NCBI RefSeq assembly: GCF_963583255.1
Contig: NC_084806.1
Location: forward strand, 28,892,935 to 28,956,934
Direction: 5' to 3'
From: Pyrus communis
Lineage: Eukaryota > Streptophyta > Magnoliopsida > Rosales > Rosaceae
Length of the DNA stretch: 64,000 nucleotides
Shown here: one piece after another, positions 12,139-24,201 of the stretch
Position numbering within the stretch: the first letter of the stretch is position 1
Layout of the letters: each line of letters starts with the position of its first letter
The notes under the pieces: model-generated
What the model was told of the DNA's origin: nothing
The model's input: the letters and a program-made list of their open reading frames with translations, nothing else
The model's database searches: none
Made by a program: the position numbers and the translations under genes

Positions 12139-14761
12139 CTCGGTATGTACCTGCTCTTGGCGCGCGTTGATTGAACCTATTTCATTTTGGTCATCGTCCT
12201 TGAGCCTGTTTATTGCCGAAGAGTGATTTTGTTCTTGTAGTGCTTTACAGGCTCGTTCTTCGTAGGCGAATTAGGCGTTCCTTGTGTCCAAATATGCATC
12301 TAAACGCGCCACACGATTTTTCTCATTGGCCGTAAGGCATAAAAGAGACACGGCCGAGAAGACTTCGAAATGATATCGCAGGTGCTGAAGGTCTTCACGT
12401 GAGAAAGGTAGCTTGGTGGTGTCTATATCTGTGTATGGGTCGACCTTAAAACCGAGGACTCAAGCCTTACGTATATGCTGGAACCTAACTTTTATTGCCA
12501 GATCGGTGGTTTTCTGAATAATTTGTTCAGCATCAGGGCAAGTTAATGCTAGGTCGAAGGCTTCCTGATATGCCTTGGGCAATCCGTACAAGTCATTGGC
12601 GGAATATTTCTTATGAAATTCCTGCATGTACTCCAAGGATTCACCAAGGAATTGAGGGTGCGGATTGCGCTGTACTTTTATTAACGGTTCATACGGTGGT
12701 AACAGGGGAAGCTTACTTTCGACTTCTTGTCTGAAATGCTCAAGATGAGCTTTCATCTCTCCGGGCCAAAGAAGGAGCTTGATGCGTTTCTCGGACTCTT
12801 CAATGGTGGTTTCAAAGTCGTGATCAACTGCCTTGTTCTCTTGAAGTAATTTGGCCATAATGGTTGGGGTAGGTCGGTTGTCGCCGCTTCCTGCTGCCTT
12901 TTTTGGCTACCACCGGGTAGTCAAATTAGTTTGTGATTCTTGTCGTCGAGCCATGCAATTTATCCGCTGGCGATGACATTTTTGAGACTTAGCTAATGCC
13001 GTATACAAGCTAGTTGGAGAATTGTAACTGTACCAATGTTGGTCACGTGGCTTAGGTGGCGCGTCAAGATGTTGTCTGACTGGGGTTGGGTCTTTTGCTT
13101 GTACTTGTGGGTTGAGTCTCTCAAACATTTACCGTTGTTGGTCGGCACCGAGTTCCTTCAGAGGTTTCACTGCGGCCATGGACGGCGGACATGAAGTTGG
13201 AGCCGGGGGTGTTCTCTCTTTAGGTTCACTTTGTGTTTTACAGCGGCCGCACAAAACCATTGATTCATCAGTTTCTTCGGAACTAGAACCTGACATGGAT
13301 TCAACCATGGCCGACCCTGAAGCCTCTGTGGGTGGTGCATTTGAAAATAAATCAATCTTGAGTCTCGGCTGACCACCCTGCTTTCGGACATGTTGTACCG
13401 GGATGAATTCGGCCTTCCTTTTTCCTTTGCTTTTAGGGAGATGAGCATCCACCATACCAATTATCGTCGAGGGGAAAAGATTAACGTCAACCGCTATCTG
13501 TTTCTCAGGAAATTTTAACTTACCCTTCTCGATCCAACTTTGAATCGCATCATGGAACACGACGCAATTATTGGTAGCATGTTTGTTTGAATTATGGTAC
13601 TTGCAATATGTTTTGCCTTTCAATTCTTCGGCCTTAGGAATGTTGTGTCCTGGCCGAAGTTTTATGATCTTTGCTACCAACAACTGGTCGAAAATTGCAT
13701 CGGCCTTGGTGATATCAAAGGTGTAAACTATTGATGTTTTAATCATCTCTTCAAAGCCCGAGCGGGTTTTGGCATCTTTGGGACTAATTTAAGCTAATGC
13801 CTTGCAAACGTATGGTTTATCTATCACTATTTCAGCTGCGTTCACACTAGCGTATTGGGGATCCTCATTTTTGGCTAATGCGTAGTTGACCGTGGAATTC
13901 TTGTATATCGTTCCTCGGGATGGGGACTTTGATATTTTTTCGTCTCGGAGCAAATAATCATACTGCTCAACATGATGAGCAAGTTCGTACATATCTCGGA
14001 TATTTGCCCCCAGGAATTTCTTTTTATATTCCACGTCCAGGTAATTTAAAGCGATTATGACGAATTCAACTTCAGGGAGAGGTACTCGGCACCAATTTCT
14101 GGCCGACTCGAACCTTGTTAAGTATTCCTTTAGTGATTCGTTTGAAGCTTGAGCCATCCTAGCTAATGACGAAACAGACATTTCCATCCCTGGTTGATAG
14201 AATTGTTCATGGAACTTCTCGACCAATTCCTCCCAACTCTGGACAGAGTTCGGTGGGAGGTCAATATACCAAGCAAAGACTAAACCCATTAGTGAGAAGT
14301 TGAATAACCGTAGTTTATGGAAGTCGCTATTAACGTCTCCACATTGCGCAGTGAATCGAGCTACATGTTCTAACGAAGATGAGGACGATTCTCCGGCGAA
14401 AAGATTAAAGTCCAGGATCTTGAAGCCTTTAGGATATTCGAACTTTTCTACATAAGCCGGGTATGGATGGATGAACTTTGGGAACTTTGGCCCTTTTTTT
14501 AAGGCCGAATCGATCATCTTTTGGATCTCGATCATATTGACAGATATTGCTTCCACTCCTTGGTCGGGTTCATCAGATCTACTTCTTGATCCGCCTCTCT
14601 TTTCCAAGTCAATTGGTTAGAGCTGCGCGGATCCTTTCTCGACTTGTAATGGAACATTCTTAAGGGGAAACTGTCGAGGTTAGCCTACATGGCCATCTTC
14701 GAAGGCTTTACTGACCAATAGTTTAAGCATCCTCGTCTGTGTATCACTATTGCTTTGTATT
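12139..14761 (-). pseudogene. gag of the Tat-like element, main part
   Basis: The minus strand from 14761 down to 12460 keeps one frame with scattered stops (about 13789, 13129, 12907). The 14607-13789 segment has the retrotransposon gag domain: FNLFAGESSSS, then RLFNFSLMGLVFAWYIDLPP, SWEELVEKFHEQFY and LKEYLTRF. A CKYHNSNKHATNNC knuckle (C-X2-H-X4-H-X4-C, about 13570-13612) follows, as in Tat gag. Gag forms the virus-like particle that packages element RNA. The N-terminal end lies 9 kb away at 23795-24201 because another element inserted at GTATT (14757-14761). Segment 12858-12460, Glu/Lys-rich, is a gag-pol linker. Confidence 0.8.
14757..14761. repeat. Target-site duplication GTATT (left copy)
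   Basis: GTATT here and at 23790-23794 flank the 9.0-kb nested element exactly outside the TG and CA ends of its LTRs. Confidence 0.9.
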
Positions 14762-17272
14762 TGATAGGAGCATATTTATGCGACTTAAATGGCTTGTTCT
14801 CGTACATTTACGTTATGTTTCTTTAGTTATTTTAGTACTTTAAGCTATTTTCGTGTGTTTGTAGGTCCAAAGGGCTAAAGGAGCAAAAAGATGCATTTTG
14901 GAGACTTTTGGAGCACTTTTGGGCTAAGGACGGATAGCTTATGCTTGAAGCCAAAGTGTTGGACGAAATTGAAGACCTAATTGGAGCCAAAGTGTTGGAA
15001 CCTTGTTCTCTTTAGTTTTAGGACATTTAAACCTTTCCTAATCCCAATCATGCCATGCATAACACACATCCATTCTAACACATTGTCATTGCACATGCAT
15101 TTCCTTCATTAGTTAACCCACATGCACTTATCACTTATCATCACCACATATCATATCACTTAATCACTTATCACTTATCATCACCACTTAACCACTTATC
15201 ATATCATAACCACATATCATATCACTTATCACTTATCACTTAACATATCATCCACCTACTTCACCTACAACATCCACCTACTTCACCTACAACATCCACC
15301 TACTTCACCTACAAATGACATAGCCATATGTTCCCTCCACTACTCCTATAAATACCCTTGCATTCATTCATTCATGGACATCTCATTTTCATACACAACA
15401 CACCACAAACACTTCCATTCCTTCTCTTTGCCGTGAGTTCCCTTGTAATCCAAACACCATTTTTCCATTTCCCTATTAATCCAAACACCACTCCCCAAAC
15501 TATTCACACCATCAAACTATCCTTAGACCTTGTGCTACAACAACGAGGAAGAGAAGAGTGCCTAAACGTTCATACAATTCAAGTTTGAGTTGTTGGAATG
15601 TTTAGGTGTTTCTTTGATTTCAATGTTTAAATTCAATTCTCTTTGTTTGTACGTATGAGGAATGGAAGAGAAGAGTGCCTAAACGTTCATACAATTCAAG
15701 TTTGAGTTGTTGGAATGTTTAGGTATTTCTTTGATTTCAAAGTTATAATAAACTAAACCCCCTTTAGCTAGGGGGTGATTCGAAATATATGTTTATGCTT
15801 GCATTTTGATTTGATTAATTCTAATTGCGTTTCATAAGTTGTGGTTCAATTTGTTTAACCGTTTGATTGATAACTTATTTATGAATGTTTATTAAGAATA
15901 CGCGCTTAATTTTCATGCATCAATATGACGCTAGAATATAAGTGAGTTTCACCTAATAGTTACGAACTTATATTCACAAGTAGTGGAGGTTGCTTATAAA
16001 CAATCGCGTTAAATAAATTCTTGGCATAAGTTTCATGCGTATTCCATAGTAACGAATGCCTCGTCAACACTTAAAGTTTTCATGATGCTTAATGATCTTT
16101 GATTGTATCTTTATTGTGCTTTTCACGTAAAGGACTTTTGGAGAATGTTGTGAATTGCGTTGCGCTAACCCATCCAATTCATTAACTTAAGGAAAACTTG
16201 ACGGTTAATTTAAGCGGACCTAATTGACCCGGGGCGTTGAGAATTAATGATTTGTTGAAATGCAATTGGAAATCGTTTTATTATGCAAGTATAACATATG
16301 TGGAGATGAACCCCGTAGCTAACTTTCCATCCATTCAATTCCATCCATTTGTTCTTTCTTTTCTTGTTTCTGTTTTCATGTTTAATTTAACTTGTTATTC
16401 AATTATGTTAAACATGTGAAACTAATTTCTTTTTAGTTAGAGGCGATTTTGAAGCCATGGACATATGTTGGTTATGATTTGATTTACTCCAGTTATGAAT
16501 TCATGAACTTTAGATGTGGGTTACTTTTCTATTTTGATTAAGAACTTGTTTATGTATGTGGGTTGAGGGTCGACACTTAATTTGCATGCCTAAGACTTGA
16601 TGCTAGGATATAAGGGAGTTTCACCTAATCGTTATGAACTTATATTCATGAGTGGTAAAAATCGCTAGTCACGATTGTGTTTAGTAAACCCTAGGCTGGA
16701 TTAACATGCGTATTCCATAGTTATGAATGCCTAGTCAATGTTTATGATTTCCGTTGAACTTAATGATCTTTGTTGAATGTCTCTATCATGCGTATTCCAT
16801 GTGAGAGACTTTGATTAGGAATAATTTGGTTGTAATGCGTATCCCATTCAATCCAATGAATCTAGGGAAATCTGAAGGTTAATTTAAGCGGACCTAATTA
16901 ACTTGGAGCATTGTCATTCATCGTTTGTTGAAGTCATAACTGGGAGTCAAATTATATGCTTATGTTCATGTGTGGATAAGGAACCCTCTAACTAGTTTTT
17001 CTTCATGCCATTCCATCAATTTCATATTTACATTCTGTCTAGTTTATTTAACTTGTTTCGTTATTTCAATTTTCGTATAAACTTAAATCCCCCTTTACTT
17101 TAATGTCAATTTAGTTAGAAATACATTTATTTTGTGTTTTTACGTTTTTTGAGTCAAATCCAAGTGATTAACAATCCCTCCTAATCCCCGGTCCAGAACG
17201 ATCCCTACTTATACATATACTACAATTTGACGAAAAGAGGGTTTAATTTATGCGCGTATAATTCTCGCATCA
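14762..17272 (+). repeat. 5' LTR of the 9-kb element
   Basis: 2511 bp, TG...CA. A CCTATAAATA TATA box lies at about 15347-15356, giving an expected start near 15380. Low-complexity TCACTTATCA repeats (15127-15245), three copies of a 22-bp unit containing TTCACCTACAACATCCACCT (about 15252-15314) and a 60-80 bp duplicated block (from 15554 and 15671) precede two diverged copies of a unit of about 672 bp (about 15765-16436 and 16437-17108). Confidence 0.9.
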
Positions 17273-17300
17273 AATTTTGGCGCCGTTGCCGGGGATTAGA
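17273..17300 (+). promoter_or_regulatory. Primer binding site of the 9-kb element
   Basis: TGGCGCCGTTGCCGGGGA starts 5 bp after the LTR end. This is a PBS sequence widespread among plant Ty3/gypsy elements of the Athila/Tat group. It is intact, so minus-strand priming would still be possible. Confidence 0.75.
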
Positions 17301-17550
17301 AAATTTGCTAATCCCTTGGATTGTTTTATTTTCGTTTGTTTTTATTTTATTCCAGATTCTTATGTTATTTTGTTTCTTGTTCTAGGTACTAGTTTATGAC
17401 TCGGAGTTCTCATCCGATTCGTGAACGTATCCTGGAGTGATTGGGTTCTTCGTCCGGCTGCAAGACGTAAAAGAAAGCGCTACTTGGGAGGCAACCCAAT
17501 GCATTTTGAAAAAAAAAAAAAAAAAAAAACATGGCAGAACGATGGAGGCT

Positions 17551-18243
17551 TCACAAAGGTTGTTTACTTAAAGACCCACTACGTGGCAAAACTCTTGAAG
17601 CGGAAGGCATCGGGACGGAAGACATCGGGACGGAAGGCATCGGGGCTAAAGACATAGGAGCGGAAGGCATCGGAGCTGGAGGCATCGAAGATAGAGCATT
17701 CGAGGTCTCAATACTTGGCCAAACGCTGGATGATCCAGGAAAAAGGTGCCTCTGGAGGAAAGACGAAAACCTTTGACGGTCACTTTGAATCCGACCTTCA
17801 GACTCTTGCAGTTCATCAAGCTTCCTCTTCATGCCCGTCGAATAGTTGTTGGCAAGCACGTGCAAACTTCTATTCTCATGCTTAAGCAGTTTGATCTCCT
17901 GCTTAAGACTTTCCACCTCTGCCATCAATGATTCCACCTGACGGGAGCGGGCAAGCAGGCGTTGGCCCATGTTGGACACAGAACTCGCACACTGAACACT
18001 AAGTGCGAGGGACTCTTGAACGGCCAACTCATCGGACCGTCCTGACAGCAGCCTACTATCTTTTGGAGTGAGGAGGTTCCTAGCTACTATTGTAGCTGTT
18101 GTGGCGTCCTGCATCACGGAGTCTTCACCTGTGAGAGGACCGTTAGAAGATAAGAAAGAAGGGCGCCATACGTTACCTTGACGCGGCGCGCCCGTATCAC
18201 TGCTAAGGCTCAATTCCAAGCTAAGGTTCGATGGGTTTGCCAT
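17551..18243 (-). CDS. Antisense 230-aa coiled-coil protein of the 9-kb element, function unknown
   Basis: An uninterrupted 230-codon ORF on the strand opposite to the element. The N-terminus is MANPSNLSLELSLSSDTG. The middle (about residues 95-160) is rich in Leu/Glu/Lys with heptad spacing (VESLMAEVESLKQEIKLLKH), predicting a coiled coil. The C-terminal 50 residues carry repeated PMPSA/PMS units encoded by a 15-bp minisatellite (17605-17690). No enzymatic motif, signal peptide or membrane segment is visible. It is the only long intact ORF in an element that has lost gag and pol. It resembles, from memory, hypothetical antisense ORFs of Rosaceae repeats. It could be an element-encoded accessory protein or a chance ORF; its length and lack of stops favour the former. 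Confidence 0.5.
   Translation of the reverse strand: MANPSNLSLELSLSSDTGAPRQGNVWRPSFLSSNGPLTGEDSVMQDATTATIVARNLLTPKDSRLLSGRSDELAVQESLALSVQCASSVSNMGQRLLARSRQVESLMAEVESLKQEIKLLKHENRSLHVLANNYSTGMKRKLDELQESEGRIQSDRQRFSSFLQRHLFPGSSSVWPSIETSNALSSMPPAPMPSAPMSLAPMPSVPMSSVPMPSASRVLPRSGSLSKQPL
17605..17690. repeat. 15-bp minisatellite inside the antisense ORF
   Basis: Five to six imperfect copies of CATCGGGACGGAAGG or variants in tandem. The 15-bp period keeps the antisense ORF in frame and encodes the five-residue Pro/Met/Ala/Ser units. Confidence 0.75.
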
Positions 18244-18434
18244 TTTTCAAAAGTGTTCAAAGAGAGGGGCGGATGGAGTTAATTCTCAAAGGGCCGGAGT
18301 CGATTTTCAAGAATGGGAATTCTTCAGAGTGTGTTTGTTGTGGTGATCGATACCTCTATAAAAGCCAAGGCGACGCGTCCACCGATTCAAGAAGCCGGAA
18401 TTTCCGGCGTAATTTAGGCGACACGTTCTCGGCT

Positions 18435-18705
18435 TTTCAGAAGACGCGTTCAACTTTGTCAAAAGATTTCTGACAAAGCTGAAAACATGTGGAGGCCATC
18501 ATCGCAACTACACATCTTTAGCCGACAAGCGCAAAGTTCGGCGACGCTTTCTCTGCTTTTCAGAAGACGTGTGCAGCTTTGTCAAAAGGAGCCGCATCTG
18601 CACTACCACGTGTCGTTCAGAAAACGAAGGGGCGTCGTTCAGAAATCGAAGGGGCGCCTGCTCAGAAATCGAAGAGGCGTATTCAAAGATCGAAGAGGCG
18701 CCATT
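18435..18705. repeat. Duplicated block and 20-24 bp tandem repeats in the 9-kb element
   Basis: GCTTTTCAGAAGACG with following sequence occurs near 18436 and again near 18556. Four units of TTCAGAAATCGAAGRGGCG type then follow at about 18616-18702. Confidence 0.6.
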
Positions 18706-21300
18706 ATTTCAAAAAGCCGGATTTGCGGGATCAAAACGTTTGTCGACAAGGGTAAAAAGTACCACCACTTGATATTATCTCTATATATGTCGACCTTCGT
18801 CTTTTATGGCAGGGCAAACCTGAAGAAAATGCCCAACTCTCCCTCACCTCTGAGGGCGCACTCCCAGCAAAGCCTTTCGAAATACTCAATTCTTTCTTCT
18901 TCCCCAAAGATGATACCAGATGCCTGGAGTACATATGACCCAGGAGAAAACGGCGGATTGAAGCATGTGCTGATTCATTCATCGCTTCTTCAAAGCAAAG
19001 GTATCTCATATCATCAAGGTCAAAAGCAAAAATATCTCATATCATGCTCTTTCCCTGTCTTTTTCTTTGTTCTTGTTCTTACTTGCATGGCAAAGTAAAA
19101 GAAGCAATCAGCCGGCACTTGGAGTCAGTCTACCGATCTGGAGCCAACTGCCTGGAATCTATTCCTGATTGCTTACCTAGCGTTGCTCTCGAGTAGTCAT
19201 CTTCAACGGTTGATACACTTCCAGAGAAGGGACCACTCCTGCAAAGATTGAACAAAGAAACAGATAGCAGGAGAAAGCTCAGACCTTCGGGGGAGACACT
19301 AAAGGGAATCCTGCTGCCCAGTTCAAGAGTAGCACAAAGGAAAATCAATGATGGGCGGAAACCAGTTCAAGAGTAAGCCTGTGGAATCACCAAGATCATG
19401 CCTCAATACAATCACCAAGGAGAAGAGGGAATTTACACTCCATAACCAGATTTGCGTCCCTAAACTCTTCTCTTTGTTAATTACATTCTGCCATGTTTAG
19501 TATGTTTAGTTGCTTTTTGTGTGTTTACTTATGTTTTGTGTGAACCATATGCTTAAAACATTGAAGACAATGTTTGATTTAAGTATGGGGGGGGGGGGGG
19601 GGGGTAACTAAGTATATTTAATGCAAATTCGTGGGATTTTATCACCCATAACTTCAAATGTTGTTCCTTGCTGTTTTAAGGTGTTTTTAAGTTGTTTTAG
19701 AGTGTTTTAGTGTGTTTTGTTTTATAATTCAAAAATCCCATAAAAATTTGAAAAATTGTTTTGAAAAACCCAAAAAGAGTTGTTTTAAGAGTCGTTTTTG
19801 TGTGTTTGTGTCTTAGGGTACCTTCCAACACAATGATAAGGATTTGGTTTATAATTGCATGACGGTTAGAAAGAGTTATAAACATAGAGAAAAGTTTGAT
19901 TTACTCTTGGTATATGCTTGGTTATGGTTATAATGTATGACTTCACATGCAATCATAAAAGAGAAAAAAATTCGTTTTTGTAACATGCTTGAAGGAAGGA
20001 ACTCAAACAAACGCTACAACCCTGAGAGACTTAAGCCTATAACGTTCTTTGGAGAGTATAATCTGTGATTTCTTGTTTTCTAAAGTCGTTGCATGATCTC
20101 ATTATTCTTTGCTTGGTTACTACTTAGAAGGCGTTTCATCATATAGTTCCAAATGTTAGAACTCATGCCCATTTCATTCAAAGCATGTTATTGATTTGCA
20201 TAACACATATTCAAGAAGAAGTTGTGTAGTGACCACCACCATAGCCAAATAGCCTTACTTCCCATACTTCGTATATGTTGTAAGTTTTAACCCCGTTGAG
20301 CCTCGTTTTGCCTTTATTCCTTGTTTACCCACATCACCCCTTACCTAGCTTAGAGTAGGACTTTCCTATACCCTTGTTCTTAAAGTTTAGTGAGCATGAC
20401 TTAAATGAATTCCTTTTGAGTTACATTATGCAAGAAAATGAGTGTGGGGGAGTAAAAGTTTGTTCTTACGTTTATATGTATGTTTTGAGATTTAAAAGAA
20501 AAAGAAGAAAAGAAAAAAAAAAAAAAAAAAAAGGAGTGAAAATAAGTAAGAATGAACTCACGAGCGTTGATGGTTGAAGAAAGGGTCCAAAAAGTTGAAT
20601 ATGGCCCTAAGTTTTGTGTGATTTTCCCTTGGGTGTTCAAAGTTGACTTCTGCGTTCTTAAGGGAATTCTAAGTGCCTAATTCAATACTTTGCTCACTAT
20701 TGCTTTAAGAATGTTTGTTTATCCTTCACCTTTCATTGTTAGCCAATACCCTAGCCCCGTTACTACCCTTTGACTTCTATATTGAGTGTTATGTATTTCA
20801 ATTGTGGAGTTTGAACTTGGTATGAGCTTATGGTGTCACTGGTTCTCGCGTCTAAGTAGTAGCATTCCATTCATGAGATCATATCTAAACATGCTTATTA
20901 ACTCCAGAAAATGCTTTCCTTATTATAACATATGTGAGTGTTCGTCTACATGTTTACATCAATCTTCTCACATATACCTAGTGTAGGGTGTGTAGTCAGA
21001 AAATCTGTGTGAAAAACAAGAGTACATCTAGTAAGAAATTGAGGGAATTCTCTAAAGGCATGTTACTACATTTGAAATGTGTTTTAATTGCTTAATTGTG
21101 AACTAGTATGTGGTGACTATGATTAAAAATGTACTTAAGTGTAAAGATGGCTCAAATCTGTGAGAATAATGATTTTTAACTTGTCATGTGCATTGGAAGT
21201 CCCTGATACGATTGTTGGAAGGTGTAGGTTGTGTTTTGTTCTTTTTGTTTTGTTTTTCTGTTTTGCTCGAGGACTAGCAAAAGCTAAGTGTGGGGGTATT
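18706..21300 (+). other. 3' non-coding interior of the 9-kb element
   Basis: No coding frame of note. It holds a G18 run (19587-19604) just after ACAATGTTTGATTTAAGTAT, a poly(A) run (about 20514-20532) and the purine tract AAGTGTGGGGGTATT that ends at 21300, directly before the 3' LTR. Confidence 0.6.
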
Positions 21301-23789
21301 TGATAGGAGCATATTTATGCGACTTAAATGGCTTGTTCTCGTACATTTACGTTATGTTTCTTTAGTTATTTTAGTACTTTAAGCTATTTTCGTGTGTTTG
21401 TAGGTCCAAAGGGCTAAAGGAGCAAAAAGATGCATTTTGGAGACTTTTGGAGCACTTTTGGGCTAAGGACGGATAGCTTATGCTTGAAGCCAAAGTGTTG
21501 GACGAAATTGAAGACCTAATTGGAGCCAAAGTGTTGGAACCTTGTTCTCTTTAGTTTTAGGACATTTAAACCTTTCCTAATCCCAATCATGCCATGCATA
21601 ACACACATCCATTCTAACACATTGTCATTGCACATGCATTTCCTTCATTAGTTAACCCACATGCACTTATCACTTATCATCACCACATATCATATCACTT
21701 AATCACTTATCACTTATCATCACCACTTAACCACTTATCATATCATAACCACATATCATATCACTTATCACTTATCACTTAACATATCATCCACCTACTT
21801 CACCTACAACATCCACCTACTTCACCTACAAATGACATAGCCATATGTTCCCTCCACTACTCCTATAAATACCCTTGCATTCATTCATTCATGGACATCT
21901 CATTTTCATACACAACACACCACAAACACTTCCATTCCTTCTCTTTGCCGTGAGTTCCCTAGTAATCCAAACACCATTTTTCCATTTCCCTATTAATCCA
22001 AACACCACTCCCCAAACTATTCACACCATCAAACTATCCTTAGACCTTGTGCTACAACAACGAGGAAGAGAAGAGTGCCTAAACGTTCATACAATTCAAG
22101 TTTGAGTTGTTGGAATGTTTAGGTGTTTCTTTGATTTCAATGTTTAAATTCAATTCTCTTTGTTTGTACGTATGAGGAATGGAAGAGAAGAGTGCCTAAA
22201 CGTTCATACAATTCAAGTTTGAGTTGTTGGAATGTTTAGGTATTTCTTTGATTTCAAAGTTATAATAAACTAAACCCCCTTTAGCTAGGGGGTGATTCGA
22301 AATATATGTTTATGCTTGCATTTTGATTTGATTAATTCTAATTGCGTTTCATAAGTTGTGGTTCAATTTGTTTAACCGTTTGATTGATAACTTATTTATG
22401 AATGTTTATTAAGAATGCGCGCTTAATTTTCATGCATCAATATGACGCTAGAATATAAGTGAGTTTCACCTAATAGTTACGAACTTATATTCACAAGTAG
22501 TGGAGGTTGCTTATAAACAATCGCGTTAAATAAATTCTTGGCATAAGTTTCATGCGTATTCCATAGTAACGAATGCCTCGTCAACACTTAAAGTTTTCAT
22601 GATGCTTAATGATCTTTGATTGTATCTTTATTGTGCTTTTCACGTAAAGGACTTTTGGAGAATGTTGTGAATTGCGTTGCGCTAACCCATCCAATTCATT
22701 AACTTAAGGAAAACTTGACGGTTAATTTAAGCGGACCTAATTGACCTGGGGCATTGAGAATTAATGATTTGTTGAAATGCAATTGGAAATCGTTTTATTA
22801 TGCAAGTATAACATATGTGGAGATGAACCCCGTAGTTAACTTTCCATCCATTCAATTCCATCCATTTGTTCTTTCTTTTCTTGTTTCTGTTTTCATGTTT
22901 AATTTAACTTGTTATTCAATTATGTTAAACATGTGAAACTAATTTCTTTTTAGTTAGAGGCGATTTTGAAGCCATGGACATATGTTGGTTATGATTTGAT
23001 TTACTCCAGTTATGAATTCATGAACTTTAGATGTGGGTTACTTTTCTGTTTTGATTAAGAACTTGTTTATGTATGTGGGTTGAGGGTCGACACTTAATTT
23101 GCATGCCTAAGACTTGATGCTAGGATATAAGGGAGTTTCACCTAATCGTTATGAACTTATATTCATGAGTGGTAAAAATCGCTAGTCACGATTGTGTTTA
23201 GTAAACCCTAGGCTGGATTAACATGCGTATTCCATAGTTATGAATGCCTAGTCAATGTTTATGATTTCCGTTGAACTTAATGATCTTTGTTGAATGTCTC
23301 TATCATGCGTATTCCATGTGAGAGACTTTGATTAGGAATAATTTGGTTGTAATGCGTATCCCATTCAATCCAATGAATCTAGGGAAATCTGAAGGTTAAT
23401 TTAAGTGGACCTAATTAACTTGGAGCATTGTCATTCATCGTTTGTTGAAGTCATAACTGGGAGTCAAATTATATGCTTATGTTCATGTGTGGATAAGGAA
23501 CCCTCTAACTAGTTTTTCTTCATGCCATTCCATCAATTTCATATTTACATTCTGTCTAGTTTATTTAACTTGTTTCGTTATTTCAATTTTCGTATAAACT
23601 TAAATCCCCCTTTACTTTAATGTCAATTTAGTTAGAAATACATTTATTTTGTGTTTTTACGTTTTTTGAGTCAAATCCAAGTGATTAACAATCCCTCCTA
23701 ATCCCCGGTCCAGAACGATCCCTACTTATACATATACTACAATTTGACGAAAAGAGGGTTTAATTTATGCGCGTATAATTCTCGCATCA
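21301..23789 (+). repeat. 3' LTR of the 9-kb element
   Basis: 2489 bp; matches the 5' LTR except for about seven substitutions and the loss of one 22-bp unit (two copies here, three in the 5' LTR). Ends CTCGCATCA, followed by the GTATT duplication at 23790-23794. Confidence 0.9.
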
Positions 23790-24201
23790 GTATTGCATCA
23801 AGCAAATCATTCATTTTCTGGCCAATCGACTGCTCGACCTGCCAAGATTATTCATCAAGTCGTCTTCGAAGAAATGACCTAGTTGGCGGATCAGAACCTT
23901 CCCCACCATTTTTGTCGCAATCTTCTACTATCCCTTTGACGAAAATGCATGTCGTTTGGTTAGGAATTTCTGGGTTGCGAGGCTGTCCACCGAGACAAAT
24001 TTCCTTCTCTTGGCGTGTCACACTTTTAGCCTCGGGTGGCACAACAATGAGAGGATTTTGTACCTGAGACAAATCTTGTCCAGGGCTTTGTACTGGTAAG
24101 TCGATTGTTGATTTTCCCATGATTGTTTTCTTCTTTACGGACCGTGTCTCAATGGTCATGAACTCTGAAGGTCTAGCACAAGGTCCCACCGGGCGTGCCA
24201 A
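23790..24201 (-). pseudogene. N-terminal piece of the Tat-like gag
   Basis: The minus-strand ATG at 24201 (MARPVGPCARPSEF) opens a frame rich in charged residues that reads, after one stop near 23845, into GQKMNDLLDAI. It is cut there by the 9-kb insertion and resumes at 14756 (-) as QSNSDTQTRMLKLL. Removing the element and one GTATT joins the two pieces in one frame, showing that the insertion interrupted gag. A start further upstream is not excluded. Confidence 0.65.

Larger units (their letters stand above)
14762..23789 (+). mobile_element. Non-autonomous LTR retrotransposon (LARD-like, probably Athila-derived)
   Basis: Direct 2.5-kb LTRs (14762-17272 and 21301-23789) start TGATAGGAGC and end CTCGCATCA. 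They are flanked by a perfect 5-bp GTATT duplication. The 5' LTR is followed by the PBS TGGCGCCGTTGCCGGGGA (17278-17295). A purine tract (AAGTGTGGGGG) precedes the 3' LTR. The 4.0-kb interior has no protease, RT or integrase. It does retain short stretches typical of Athila-type ends (TTGGGAGGCAACCCAATG near 17485; AAGACAATGTTTGATTTAAG near 19563). An internal-deletion derivative mobilised in trans is likely. By eye the LTRs differ at about 7 positions plus one 22-bp unit, so the insertion is young. Confidence 0.9.
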
